Positions 9,654-22,141 are shown, counted from the stretch's first letter. The stretch is DNA of 64,000 nucleotides from Poa pratensis (GCA_947311845.1 CAMZMU010000041.1:111653407-111717406); one strand, 5' to 3'. Numbers and translations: made by a program. The notes: generated by a model from the sequence alone, not told the origin.

Positions 9654-11256
9654 ATGGCCGACAATGACGAGGCTGGGGTTTCTGGAACAAGGGGCGAGGA
9701 ACCGATGGAGCAAAATATTATGATTCCGAGTTTCATCTCAGATGCGGTGACAAAGACGTTCATGTCGCTCTTTACAACTATATGTGAGTCTGTCAGGGTT
9801 TGGACTGAGGGAGGGAAAAAAGGGCCTGCCCCAGTGATCAGCTTCGGCTCCAGACAGTACCCAATACTGCCTCCAGAAGATACAACAGATACAGCAGAGA
9901 AGAAGAAGAAGCACAGGAAGAGGAGTAAGCCAGCTCCGAAGACGAAACGTAGCACCCCGGGGTATGTCCGGAGTGATCCCATGATACCACCCCGTGCGGG
10001 TGACTTGTCGTCCCGGTTGCATGAAGCTGGTCAACCGATACTGCCTTCGGAGCTGCTCCACCTCGCAGATGGATGCATGGCCCCTTTGCAACTTGCTATC
10101 TTGAAGCTAGAGGACAACCTTCTTAAAGACGAGAATCCAAACTACCCGGTGTTCACTGTCAAGGTGCCAGACTTTGTTGACTTCGTTGATGAATCTCCAG
10201 CGGATCTGTTCTTCATATCGTGCGAGGACGTCTTCAACTTGTTTCACTTTAAACGGCTGGACTATAACTTGGTCCGCCTATACGCGCTCAGCCAGGCGAT
10301 GATGATCAGGAGAGAACAAACCCCGTACGTCAAGGTAGTGGATCCCTACTACATGCGGGACAGCCAGCTGGGGAAGGATCACCGACACGGGCCAGGGCCA
10401 CGGAGTACCTCCAGAGAATCATGCTGAACATGAGCACAAAGACCAGCCTTCTTCTGCCTTTCTTTTTCAAGTAAGTCCGCATCTAGTCGCCGCTGTCGTA
10501 TCTTATGCTTTCTTATAGATTTCTTCTGTTGTGTTGATCCTTTCCAATATTCCATTTCAATTGTGTTGAGCAGTGACAAGTACTCAGTACTCATCGCCGT
10601 GCACCCGAAGTGGTCAACTGCCACATATTTAGACTCAGGGACGACGCCGAAAGACTACACTAGAATTAAGGGTGTTCTCAATGAGGCTCTCGAGGGCTAC
10701 GCCAAAAACGGAGGTTCCTTCGAGAAGAAAGGGAAACATGTAATTGACAACACACACAAGTTTCACCATGGGACTGGGTTTCATTGCCTCAAGCAAAAGT
10801 CTGGCAACGTGGATGCCTTCTACGTCCTCTTACACATGAAATCGTATGTCCGGGATGCAGTGATAACGAATTTGCCATATCGTCTCCAAGAATGGGCCAC
10901 ATATGATGAGGATCTCACCGATGATGACCTTAGAGCAGACTTCCATCGCATCCAGTTACAGTTATCGAAAATCATCCTGGAAGATGTCAAGACAGCAGGG
11001 GGGTCCTTACACAACGCCAGAGGTAGAAACCTTGCTTCTTTCTTTTCTATATTAGATGAATAAATCATACTCTAGTTATATCATGCATTAATCAAATATA
11101 TATCCCAACCGATTTTCAGCGTTGTCTAAGTGGGAGATCGAAGAACGCCTAGATAAGCAGAATGACAGGAGGACGTGGATGACGAAAGACGGCATTTATC
11201 CGTTTCCGGAGCGAATCAGGAAGAAGGATCCATCATACGGGTTTTTCTCTATTTGA
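9654..11256 (+). pseudogene. Ulp1-like (C48-related) protein gene of the CACTA element, catalytic residues lost
   Basis: Exon one starts MADNDEAGVSG at 9654. It has a basic stretch (KKKKHRKRSKPAPKTKR) and runs to about 10470 (LLLPFFF, then a GTAAGT-like donor). A frame change is needed near 10375 between DSQLGK and ATEYLQRIML. Exon two begins near 10573 with KYSVLIAVHPKWSTATYLDS, the beta-strand region of Ulp1-like proteases. It continues to CLKQKSGNVDAFYVLLHM and a donor near 11020. The last exon, about 11120-11256, ends PSYGFFSI and a stop. In active enzymes the first block has His-Trp and the second has Cys-Gly; here they read Lys-Tyr and Asp-Ala. It is probably a non-proteolytic accessory protein or dead. 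Confidence 0.65.
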
Positions 11257-12211
11257 TCTTTTTGTGGTAAGTTGATATGCACGAGAAGACACATCTCGTG
11301 CATCCTACTTGGCTCACTCACCCCGTCCCTGTAACCTATGTGTGCCACTTCTAAGTATGAGGCATTAATTTTTTTCAATCTTGTTTTGTCTTTGACTAAA
11401 TCTAGTCTTTTGAATCTTATTTTAATTATGTTCCAATTCATTCTTGTTTATAGTTTTGTATCCTCTAGAATGCCGATGATTAAAACGTTGTGACACTATA
11501 TATGTGATTCAGGGGCGACGTGAGTGAGACCTGTGTGCCTTCTACTTGGTTCCACAAGGTTATCAGGATTCCTTGTGTGTTCTCGATAATATTCTACGTA
11601 TATATGAGGCATTAACTTTTTTGAATCTTGTTTTGTCTTTGGCTACCTCTAGTTTTTCAGACGATGCGATATACTTTTAGTTATGTTACTTTAATTACCT
11701 AGCTCTAGTCTTATTTATAGTTTTGTATTCTCTTTAATCAGAATTCTTGCTTTTATTTGACTAACACTTTCATCTTTGTCTTGTGTACAGATAGATGACG
11801 AAGTGGTACGCGGAGACAAACTCAAGGGCCTCTCGGCAAACCGTTCCCGGCGCCGCTCCGCTCGTAGCGCTCGCGAAGAAGGCTACATGAGATCGTCGTG
11901 TTCCCGCTATTGCTCACCGTCAACGCCGAGATGTAATCTATTCGATCCTAGTGTAGGCGGTGAACACTTCATTTTGTAACGTGGGCAACGATTCGATGAA
12001 CTTTTGTATATCTCAACAATTGTGTAAAACTTCCGCACTTTTGTATCAACTTGTGATGACATATATTAGTAATGTGTTTGTTTTGATATATCTGTGAAAA
12101 TATATCTCTGTTTCTGTTATATCTGTGTAAATATGAAATATACATGTATTCTGGTATTATACTGGTATTATACTGGTATTTGTATGAATATACGGGTACA
12201 GTACTGCGCAG
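11257..12211. other. CACTA 3' non-coding region
   Basis: No recognisable gene. Two similar segments with TATATGAGGCATTAA-type sequence, ATCTTGTTTTGTCTTTG and CTCTAGTTTTTC occur near 11350-11430 and 11600-11670, suggesting an internal duplication. The short frame at 11776-11979 is arginine/serine rich and has no domain signature; it could be a last exon of the element's second transcript. Confidence 0.4.
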
Positions 12212-12446
12212 TAATTCTGTGGCGCACCCAGGACTATTCTGTGGCGCACCCTATTCTGTGGCGCATGGTTACACGGGTGCGCCACAGAATAGTTATTCTG
12301 TGGCGCACCAGGCTCGGTGCGCCACAGAATAGCCACTATTCTGTGGCGCATGGGTGGTGCGCCACAGAATAGCTTATTTAGTGGCGACTATTCTGTGGCG
12401 CACCACCCATGCGCCACAGAATAGCAAAATAGTGCGCCACAGAATA
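12212..12446. repeat. CACTA 3' subterminal inverted motif array
   Basis: About ten copies of the ATTCTGTGGCGCACC motif and its inverse sit directly inside the right terminus. They mirror the 5' array and identify the two ends as parts of one element. Confidence 0.85.
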
Positions 12447-12805
12447 GCTTTTCTGTACTAGTGCTCCCAATATGTATGTAAGGCTGATCTTTGTTTGAAC
12501 GTGCTCATAGGCTTGTATAAGCAAATATGATGTCCCACAAAGTAATCTTGAAAGAACACACCTACATGAGCCTGGTTACTTGTAACAAAAAAAAAACAAT
12601 TCAAGGAAGAAAGTCTCTTGATGATGGAAAAGGCCTGCAAACCTAGTTCACATGAGTGGATTATTTCACAACGTGCTTTTATTTATGCTAAAATCAGTCT
12701 CATCGGTAGTGAAAGAACAACTTTCCAGCCGGATAAATGGTTTCTAAAGTCAAACGTCTAGGATAATCTCTAGTAAGCTCATGAATAGTCTAGGATTGTG
12801 ACGTA

Positions 12806-13025
12806 CTCCCTCCGTGCACGAAAAAGTGTACTTCTGACATTCTTGAAAAGTAGAACTTTTTAAAATTTGACAGTGTTTTTTTTGAAACAAAATTTGAGAG
12901 TGTTGACACAAGTAATAAGTACGCACGCACTAACACAAAAGGTACACACACAATAGGAAGTACACATATACTAATATGGTAAGACACACATTGCAACCGT
13001 CTGAAGTATAAGTACACTATACGGG
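12806..13025. mobile_element. Possible decayed Stowaway MITE
   Basis: The left end CTCCCTCCGTGCACG follows a TA, as in Stowaway elements. The internal pair GTGTACTT and AAGTACAC faces inward. The right end near 13025 has lost its terminal motif, so only the left boundary is supported. Confidence 0.35.
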
Positions 13026-13321
13026 AACTACACTTTAGGTAGCAAAAATTTCGTTGATCAACATGAGATCAAGTTTCAAATACCAAGACAAGGAGCGCAA
13101 CACCGAAAACATTTCGTAAATTGAGCAGATGTTTCAAAAGATATTTCAGTTTTTAGAATAAAAAAATATCCATATATCCTACCCAAAATATGTCGTATTA
13201 GGCGCAAATTCTTATAAAAAGTGGTACCATTAAACTTTCAAAAATTCTTAAACTAAACTTAATTTGCACGCTCTTGGTGAAATCATGCTCTACATGAGTG
13301 CAAAATTCCACATTCCAATTA

Positions 13322-13412
13322 CTCCCTCCGTCCAATAATAACTGTCTCGAAACATGTCTATATACATCCATTTTTTGTTAAACTTGGGACAGTTATTATT
13401 GGACGGAGGGAG
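13322..13412. mobile_element. Stowaway MITE upstream of the ankyrin-TPR gene
   Basis: A 91-bp near-perfect palindrome starts CTCCCTCCGTCC and ends GGACGGAGGGAG, flanked by TA at 13320-13321 and 13413-13414. It is a Tc1/mariner-type MITE. It lies 250 bp before the start codon at 13662, in probable promoter territory. Confidence 0.95.
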
Positions 13413-13661
13413 TAGATATTTTTCTCCAATTAGACCTAAGAAAAAGATACTAGCAAGATACGGAAAATTAAGCCGCATTTGTACTGGAGCATGAAATTTG
13501 TTTTTCCTTTTGCACGCCTCACCGGCCCATTTCCATTAATCGCGGGCCAATGTTTTTACCCTTCCCGCGTACCCCTCGTCCTTCAGCCACGATCCCCCTA
13601 CGTCCTCTCTACCCACTCCAAAACCCTACCACGTTCTCCACCACCACACCAACCGCTCGCC

Positions 13662-16600
13662 ATGGTGCCGCCGCCGCCGCCGCCTCGCACGTTCTCCGGT
13701 AAGCACCTGGCCACCTCCGTCCTCACCTCGTTCCTAACCCTGCAACAGACCCTAACTCTGCTCCTCACCCGCGCCGTGCGCAGCCGGCGGGAAGATGCGG
13801 AGCATGCTCCGCCAGGCGGCGATCGACGGAAACATCGGCTCCTTTAACAGTATGCGCATTGCTTTTTCCCAATCCAGGCTTCTTTCCTGGCCCCTTTCGC
13901 TGATTCCGTTGGAGGGCCGATCCTTTTTTGTCGCAGGGCTGGCGAGGGAGCTGGATAAGGGCAAGGGCCACCTCAAGGAAACGGTGGAGGGCCTCGGGGC
14001 GCTGCACCTCGCCGCCGAAAACGGGAAGCTGGAGATGTGCCGCTACCTGGTAGAGGTGGTGCAGGTCGATGTGGACGCCGTCGACCACGAAGGTCTATGT
14101 CTTTTTCTCTACGCGACAATCCTAACATGGTAACATTACATTGTTGGAGTTATGAATCTGCTTGCGTGTGAAGTTCTCTGCGCAGTGTGTACCAATGTTT
14201 CAAACATATACATATTTTACCTCGGAATGTTAAATAACAACAAAAGCATGTAACTTTGTATGGAACAGTCAGTCCGGAGATCACTCATGAAATATTATCT
14301 GGTGTAGTACCTTTTATTTGCGAATTATCTGGTGTAGTACCTACGAGAGGATGTCTCAGAATTGAACCCACACGTGGCCCTCTCCATATGTGGCTGCAAC
14401 AATTGAATTTCACAAAATTTCAGCACCTGTGGCCGCATTCATCCAATGTAGTCTCGCACGCTTTGATACTCTACTCTATGCACTACCTCTTCTTCATATG
14501 TCTGTCTTTTCTTTTCATAGAACTATGTCCGTATTATCTTAATGATGGATGTAAATTCTGCTCTGCATTGGTATGAAACTCTTTCTTTGTGCAAAGTGAG
14601 ATGAAGATATGCTTCAACGGAAATCTATCTCTTTGCTAAACCCAAATAATGAATTGTGTAATAAGCTTTCATTATCTGCGTGCTTGACAGGTAGAACACC
14701 TTTGATTCAAGCAATCTACAGTAAGAGAGTGAACACTGCCAAATATCTTCTTGATCAGGGTGCCAATCAAGACAAAACAAGCCACGAAGGGTTTGCTCCC
14801 CTGCATTGTGCTGCTGGATTAGGTCTCCTTCTATCAAGGAATCTCTTATACATATATTCAGTTTGGGCTTTTCTTACTATAGTATATTGCGCGGTGGTTT
14901 TATTTTCTTACTAGGATCTGTTTGTCCTTTATTTCATAGTAATTATCTTTTCCGTGAGCTAATTTCAGTGAACGGATCACTAAGTGAAGTAATAGTTAAA
15001 TTTCTGCTATAGGTAACGTGCATCTGAAACGTACTAAAACGGGTCACTGCGCGTGAGGTGGTTTTCATATAGTTATTTAATAAAAGTAAATTATATGATA
15101 GGTCGCCCCAAAAGTTGTATATATATGTGGATCAATTAAAAGTCTAAAACGCGGTTCTTGTTGGATATAGAAGCTTTCCTTGCCTAACTGAACCATCATT
15201 GCAAGATGCAGGTTTCGTGACCAGTGCAGTTTAATATACTCCAAGTGGTTAACGTACTTGAACCATACATGCAAAATGCAAGTTTAATCTACTATAAAAC
15301 ATAAATGTGCGCCTTTGCATGTTGTCAACAGTTATCTGTCCAGTCCTATTTCTGATTAAGCGTTGAAGTTGATCTTATGTTGCACTAACAATATGCAAGC
15401 ACATGATTAGGTCTATAATAGTGGCAAACTGGAAGGAATGCTATACAATATTACATTTTCATAGTTTTTTTTTATCTCAAGACATACGTGCCAGCTCTAT
15501 CCAACAAGAGGGACTAATAACAACCTGGTTATTTTCCTTTATATATCCAGGATGTTATAAAATGGTTAGACAATTGCTTGAAAGAGGTGCTTATCCTGAT
15601 CCTGTAAATGGTTGCGGGACACCACTTCATATTGTGGCGGCCGAATGCGATGTTCGTTCTATGAAGATTTTATTGGATCACAATGCAGATGTAAGTTGAT
15701 CAACATACTAATTCTGCCTTAACTTGCTCTTTAGACTTCTATAAGGGCACATAGTTTGGTTGATTGACGCTGTTTTGGTGCTTCACTTCCTTCTACATTT
15801 TGAAAATCAATCACAAAAACTTTGATCTAAATTGTGATAGTTGCATGCTAGCTAACTTTAACAGTATTGTGGACTCTTGAAATCGTTGAAGATCATTCCT
15901 TCTGCCACTAGTTATGTAGTAGTACTCCATTCTGCAAGACCATGTCTTGATAACAAGCATCGAAAGTACTTGATGAACTTCTATATTTTTAGCCATAACA
16001 TTGTATTTTGAAATATATGGTCAGAGTTTTAGTTTCATATTGTTTTCAAAAGAAATACAGCTACATTGCATGAATTGGATCACAGTTTTACTGTTTCCTT
16101 AATTGGAAGTACCACTGTACATGTCATTTCTAGTTTCTGGTTTCTCCAGTGTCAACTTTTATGCAGCGTCAACTTATTTAGGATGCAGTTGCCCTTCGTA
16201 TGTGCCAATTGCCATAACAGATCACTCCTTTAAGTGCCATATCTAAAGTTGAACAAAGTATACTAGTCAACACTTGACCTGGACTGTGCACAAGTTGTTC
16301 CATAACTATATGTTGATGCCTTGACAACGTGCTTAATTATTTCGCAAAGCCATGTGACTGTATATTTTTCTACTGTATCCCTCAATAACCTTGAAGAACC
16401 TGATATCTTAATGTTTCATGCCAGTACAACAATATGGTAAATGGTATGACGCCTCTCTATTTTGCTATAAATGCTACCTCAGTGGAATGTGTGAAACTTC
16501 TGGTCGAGGTAGTGTAACTTCAACTTATCATTTCCAGTTCCTAGAATTACTATGGGGTTGTTTGCTTTGTTTTAACTTTTCTTTTTGTATTATTCAATTT

Positions 16601-19600
16601 ATGAACATAGCAAACTTTTTCTTTATATGGTTTATGAACACTTACTATGCACCAACCCTGCCGATTTACGATACAACTGTTTTCCATGATAGGCTAGTGG
16701 TGTTGCAAATGGAGATTATTTCTTAACCGCTTTACGCAATGCACCGAAGAGTCCTAAGAGTGGATCAAGTCAGTGCTTGATGTGTGTACTGGGGATTGGC
16801 AACAGCTGGCATCCTCGTAATGATGTAAGTACAATCTGCCCCTTCTCAACTGTTGCTGACTCCTAGCGGTATTCTAGTGCAAAATGAGGCATGCGTCTTA
16901 TTTAACAATAATGTAAATTTACCGCTTCCCTAATATACGCATGCTCATTGAACCTTGCAACTGCTGTGTGACATTTGGTGAAATTAGATGAGAATTGAAC
17001 ACCCTACTCTTAAGGTTTTGGGACAATTGTTTTTTTCTTTTCTAGAATACAGTTGTTTGCTTAATGAGTAACGCCTACTGTTCAAAGTTTGTAGTTGCTC
17101 TGCCACCGTAATGCATCCACCTTATTTTGTTCTTTCTTAGCAATGGCCCTTCTTCAGCCCCTAACCTTCTTAGCAATGACATCTCATTTGGAGACATTTT
17201 ACCTCTTCCCTACTATACGAATGCACCTTGCAACTGCTGTGTGACATTTCGTGGAATTAGAGTGAGAAATGAGAATTGAACAACATAATTTTTTTGGAAC
17301 ATTGTTTTTTAATTTTTCTAGAATACAATTTTTTAATGAGTGTTCAAAGTTTATATTTGCTCCGCCACCGTAATTCATCCACCTAATTTTTTTTTCTTAG
17401 CAATGGCATCTCATAGTAATTCTTTTGTGCTGGTGCCTCTGCACGATTTTGTTCTTTCTGTTTGTAGGTGTCCAAACTACTATTCCTATTTATGGAAACT
17501 TTTTGTGCTTGCTTGGCCATAATTATGTGCTTGGAGACTTCTATTTTTGTTTCAATGTACAATTCATTATTATTGAATTGTTGATGCTTGTTTGGGGATA
17601 ATTTACCTGCAATTCTGGTTCAAAGATAGATGCTTGTAGAATTTTGTTTGTTTGTAAGATTGCAGCATATCTATCTCTATCTTTTGGGTCTGTTCAAGTT
17701 GCCAAGTTTAGCACAGGAAGGATAGCTAAAGAAATTTTGTATTCTCAGAAGCAGATGGAAAAAGGGAGCACATCCTATCATAAACATTACTCTCTTATAT
17801 ACCCCTCAAGCTTCAGTTGGAACTTTGAAGTTTCTCTCATCATTGTAGTGATTCACTTTTAACTCCATTCATGAGTCGCTCTTTGTTTTTCTGTTCTGGA
17901 ATCTTGTTTTTTAGGGGATCTTGTAGTCCTTACTACCTTAAGTTTGTAAAAGTGAATGTTTTCTCTTTTCAGATCAGGAAGTTCTGCTTTGACTTCTAGA
18001 TTTTGTTTTCAAAATTATAGAAACATAATATTATGAAACTAATTTCTGCAAATTCTACTCATCTCATCTTTAAAGTCTAGCATATAATTTTCTGGAAAAT
18101 ATCTTGGACAAATTTTATGTTGTTTGACTACACTTATCTTGCGGTGATACTATTCTTGACTGCCGGGAGTATATGAGTGAGTTGGTTGTATCAGTATGGA
18201 ACAGTGTAGTCTTAGTATCGCTTATGGTTATTACTTTCTCACCATTGATGCTTGCCGACTATCATGAGTACTTGAAAGGTGAAACTTTTTCTTGTGCAAC
18301 CATAGAAGTGCTGAGCCCAAAAATTATGCCAAATAAAACCGTCTATTTCTTGAAGCTTTACATGATAGTTCTGATTGTTACTTTATAACTATTATGTATT
18401 CCATACAGTCATCAAACCCATGTTTATTTGATATTCTTGATGGTTCAGAGTGTGCCTGTCGATAAAAGGAAAATACAGGAGTTGAAGTCACAAGGGAGTA
18501 AGGCAGTTCGAATAAAACACTTTCTATCTGCTGCAGAATTCTACAGTATGGTACGTTACAGTACCATATTTACGATCATAATTTTCCAGCCTCGAAATTG
18601 TCTATTGCCTAAATTGTAGTCCCTTGCTCAGCTCTGCATGAAGCAGGCAAGGTTCATCCAGCATAACTCCTAGAAATTCCATCCTAGTTTTACATTATTC
18701 TTGGAATACAAACACATTAATCGAAACTTAATTTTGAGAAAAATAATCTTTGCAATGATGCAGAGTTCCACATGGCCAAATGTTTTGAGCCATTGGGTGC
18801 CACAGTCCCAATGAATATCATCCAGGCTTCAGCTAGCCTTGATTTCTCAATTCTGATAACTGAATAGGTTATCCAGATAATATCCAAGTAATTAATAGCT
18901 ACGATGTTTCTTCCTCCTATATGGTTCTTTCTTTTCTCAGTTATGTAGTGCATTCTTACTTATGTGAAATATCCTCTGTTAAAGAACACCTGACTCGTGT
19001 TAATAGAGAATCTCTTATTTTAACCAATTTACAAAATACGTTATAACTTATTAGTATTTTTCTAGGTCCATGTAATTAGTCTATATTGTTACCTCAAAGA
19101 CCGGGCAATAATCCGATGGTGGATTCAGATTTTTGCTATTCCATACGTCGTAAACTTCAGTTCGATTCAAAATTACGAACCTAGATTAGGCTGAAATTAC
19201 AAAGGCAACTTAAAAATCCAAAACACAAAGGAAGACAGGATAAAGGCTATTAATATGTTTCTATGCGCAACAATGTGCATGTTTCTTTTACTAAGCTAAT
19301 CGGTTAACTTTTTTCGATGTGTAGGCACTGGAGCTTGACCCTAACGATGCAACCTTGTTCTCAAATAGGAGCCTGTGCTGGCTGAACTTGGGCAAGCCAT
19401 TGCTCGGTCTGCTGGATGCACTGGAATGTAGAAAGAGGCGACCAGACTGGCCAAAGGCCTTGTACAGGCAGAGCAAAGCTCTAATGTCACTCAAGGTTGG
19501 GGAGTAGGAGATACAGTTTCATTGGGGCTTTGGATTTTGTGGTGCGAATTGCTTATGGTCATTCTCTGCGTCTTATCATCAGGACTACAGTGGTGCGTGC

Positions 19601-20254
19601 GAGACGTTCTTGGATGCATTGAAACTTGACCCATGGAGTGCCGAGATCGAGGATGGGCTGCGGTATGTTACTACTACTCCCTCCGTTTACAATTATTTTG
19701 CATTCTGTGTTTAGTCAAAGACAAACTTTATGAAGTTTGACCTAATACATAGGAAAACATATAAATATTTACAACAAAATTTTGATATTATTAGAATATT
19801 CATATTATATATATTTAATATTATAGATGTTGATATTTTTTCGTATATACTTGGTCAAACTTTAAAAGTTTGATTTAAAAAAATCTAGAACGCGAAGTAA
19901 ATAAAACCGGAGGGAGTAGTTATCTATGCTTTCTCAAAAACAAAACAAAAAGTTATCGACGCCTTAGTTTTAAATTATGCTTATGAGTTATGACCGAAAC
20001 TAATGCGCTGGTGGGAAACTGTCTATGAGGTGCATGTTCCATTACGTCTGATGATGGTCAAACATATCTATAGAACTTCCATGCTTGTGAACTCTTTTAC
20101 CCCTGAATAATAATTATTTGTGATTTGGATAAAAAGCACTTGCACCATTTCTCGTTACCGACACCAACGTGTTACTACTTACTGATAAGTTCATGAAATG
20201 TGCAGGAATGCTTTGGAATCCTTGAAGGTGTCCCAGAGAACCAAGGCTATGTGA
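13662..20254 (+). CDS. Ankyrin-repeat and TPR protein (TPR10-like), 11 exons
   Basis: Exons: 13662-13698, 13784-13849, 13937-14092, 14691-14822, 15551-15690, 16425-16508, 16693-16824, 18449-18550, 19325-19495, 19583-19662, 20206-20254. All introns are GT-AG and the joined 1,149 bp encode 382 residues. A short proline-rich start is followed by ankyrin repeats (GLGALHLAAENGKLEMCRYL, GRTPLIQAIYSKRVNTAKYL, GCGTPLHIVAAECDVRSMKI, NGMTPLYFAINATSVECVKL). A C-terminal TPR unit has ALELDPNDATLFSNRSLCW and DALKLDPWSAEIEDGL. The arrangement matches plant ankyrin-TPR proteins such as Arabidopsis TPR10, thought to act as chaperone-binding adaptors; that function is inferred. The start sits 12 codons before the first intron. 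Expression cannot be judged. Confidence 0.88.
16825..18448 (+). other. Intron 7 of the ankyrin-TPR gene with an internal duplication
   Basis: This 1.6-kb intron contains two diverged copies of a segment of about 200-250 bp. They are at roughly 16925-17160 and 17205-17410 and share ACCTTGCAACTGCTGTGTGA, TTCTAGAATACA and GCCACCGTAAT. The distal half is the part duplicated at 1-716. Confidence 0.7.
19677..19916. mobile_element. Stowaway MITE in the last intron of the ankyrin-TPR gene
   Basis: The 240-bp element starts CTCCCTCCGTTTAC and ends AACCGGAGGGAG, with TA duplications at 19675-19676 and 19917-19918. It begins 13 bp after the donor of intron 10. The paralogous site in the duplicate near 2067 is empty with a single TA. 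Confidence 0.95.
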
Positions 20255-20286
20255 CCTATATGGCTATCTTGGAATTGATGAAGATA

Positions 20287-20410
20287 CTCCCTCCGTTCCA
20301 AATTAATTGACTTCCATTTGTTCCACACATGGATGTATATAGACATGTTACACGTATAGATACATCCACATGTGGACAAATAGAAGTTAATTAATTTGGA
20401 ACGGAGGGAG
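20287..20410. mobile_element. Stowaway MITE in the 3' UTR region of the ankyrin-TPR gene
   Basis: The 124-bp element starts CTCCCTCCGTTCC and ends GGAACGGAGGGAG, flanked by TA at 20285-20286 and 20411-20412. Its left end is only 32 bp after the TGA at 20252-20254. It is therefore probably transcribed as part of the 3' UTR, where its palindrome would fold into a long hairpin. Confidence 0.95.
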
Positions 20411-20849
20411 TAGCTCGGAACACGTACACGTTTTTGTAGGAGTGGTTTTGATGGCCGATATCCTCCTTTTGTAAGTTAACTGATCTATGGCTGAAGCATT
20501 TCGCAGCACCTTTCTTGGCAGCGTGGTGTAATTATCCTGGAAGCGTTGGTGACACTTGTTTATTATGAATGCTAATACTTACGGGCGGAAGTTGTCTGTC
20601 GTGTGGTCGTTAAATCATTTGCTTGAAAGGGATTAGGTCCTGGCCCATTTCATTTCTACAATCAAATCAGTGGGTAAGGTTCGGAGTAGTGCATACTTAC
20701 ACTTGTTCAAATCCTTCACGCAGTACCATCATCATTAGCAAGTAATGTAATGTGGACTGGTAACAAGTCAAACATTATGTCGTGTATTTCCGTTTAGGTT
20801 GATGCTACCAAATTGTGCGTCGGAAGCTGTCATTAATCCTTTATTTTGA

Positions 20850-22138
20850 GATCTAAAACACGACTAATCTCTGCATGTCCCAACTGGAAGAAAAATAAGT
20901 GTTTGCTACTATCCATAAGCCACAATTTCTGCTTCCCGCTTCACTACTTGTGTTTGATCGACACTGTGTGAGAGTAATAGCTTGGTCAGCTCAATGCATC
21001 TTCCGCTGGGTAAGCGAGCACACTGGTGTAGCCGATCGACGAGGACCATTCGGGTTGGCATAATGATTGGAGGTCTGCTTACGTACGCGCGCACATCCAG
21101 ACTTAAAATTATTTCCCCCTAATTAGTTATAATTAAATTCATTGGCCCGTCAAAACCCATATCCATCCTTGTATATGGACGGTATTGGCATACCTGCTCG
21201 CCCCTCACGTACGCCCCCCCCAACACACACACACATCGATGGTGCCCATCCCCATTTCCGTATCGCGGTTGCCGGCTATCATCTTCGTTCTCGCCGACCA
21301 CATATTGATTCCGGTCCGCCTTCACCTCGTGATCACCACCGGATCAGGCCAACACCGCCTTGGCATGGCACCACACCTCGCCGACGAGGATGGGACCACC
21401 ATGAACATGAGTGACAAGAACTAGCCTACAATAACTTACGGATTTTCTTACACATACGGATACATACAGCGATACGACTTAATTATTCGTTAATTAATTA
21501 GGTAAAGGTCATCATGCCCTTCATTATGAAGGGGTATAGAGTATTCTCAGCCGTTGTTCTATTTGAGTTTGGGGACGGGTATACCGAAGCAGAAGTGTAA
21601 TTATCGATGTGTGTCCCAAAATCTCAACTTTATAGACGTGATTATGAAAGAGTGCACTATTTTATTTGTGACACAACCCTAAACAGTAGTCGAGTCAATA
21701 ACTAAATGAATGTGAAATAAGTAGATGACAACCAAGCATATTGCATAAACCATCAGCTAATGGTAAGGCTGTTGCACAGACTACTAACCGTAGATGTTTT
21801 TTCACAAACTAAATACACATATAGGCCCAAATAACAAATTAATGGATGAATTTCCATACTTTTTTTAGGTTTGACTAATTTTTGGCTAAATCTAACAAAT
21901 AGACATGGCAAGCAAGTATATGCCACATAATCATTGACTTGTGGGTCTCAATCGTCAGAATTTGTCTTAAACGAGTTACTTTGTTAACCTTTGTGCAAAA
22001 GTTGACGAAAAAATTGTGGTTTGAAAAAAGAAAGAGAAAAGTTTCGGTTTGTGGTTTGTGTAATTTCCTCGCGGTCAGATAGATAGAATCTTGAAAGCCA
22101 AAGCTACTCATAGCTAGATAGCTTCTAGTGTGCACTGT
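20850..22138. other. Intergenic sequence, no gene seen
   Basis: Mixed AT-rich sequence with short frames on both strands and a small CACACACACACA run near 21226. No domain, splice or transposon end was recognised. Confidence 0.5.
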
Positions 22139-22141
22139 TTA

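Larger units (their letters stand above)
5400..12463 (+). mobile_element. CACTA (En/Spm) DNA transposon, complete with TSD
   Basis: The element starts CACTAGTAGGAAAA at 5400 and ends with the inverted terminus CTGTACTAGTG at 12463. It is flanked by the 3-bp duplication CTC at 5397-5399 and 12464-12466. Length is 7,064 bp. Both subterminal regions are packed with ATTCTGTGGCGCACC and its reverse complement, the expected binding sites for an En/Spm-type factor. Inside are a transposase remnant (6367-7406) and a Ulp1-like gene (9654-11256). The central DDE transposase core is missing, so it is probably non-autonomous. Confidence 0.93.

Noticed and set aside
5400..12463. A CRISPR-like array, suggested by the repeated palindromes with variable spacers
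   Set aside because: Alternating orientation, the CACTA termini with CTC duplication, and the eukaryotic context explain it.
13479..13847. 122-codon frame over the start of the ankyrin-TPR gene
   Set aside because: It reads through intron 1; the spliced frame gives the ankyrin repeat, this one does not.
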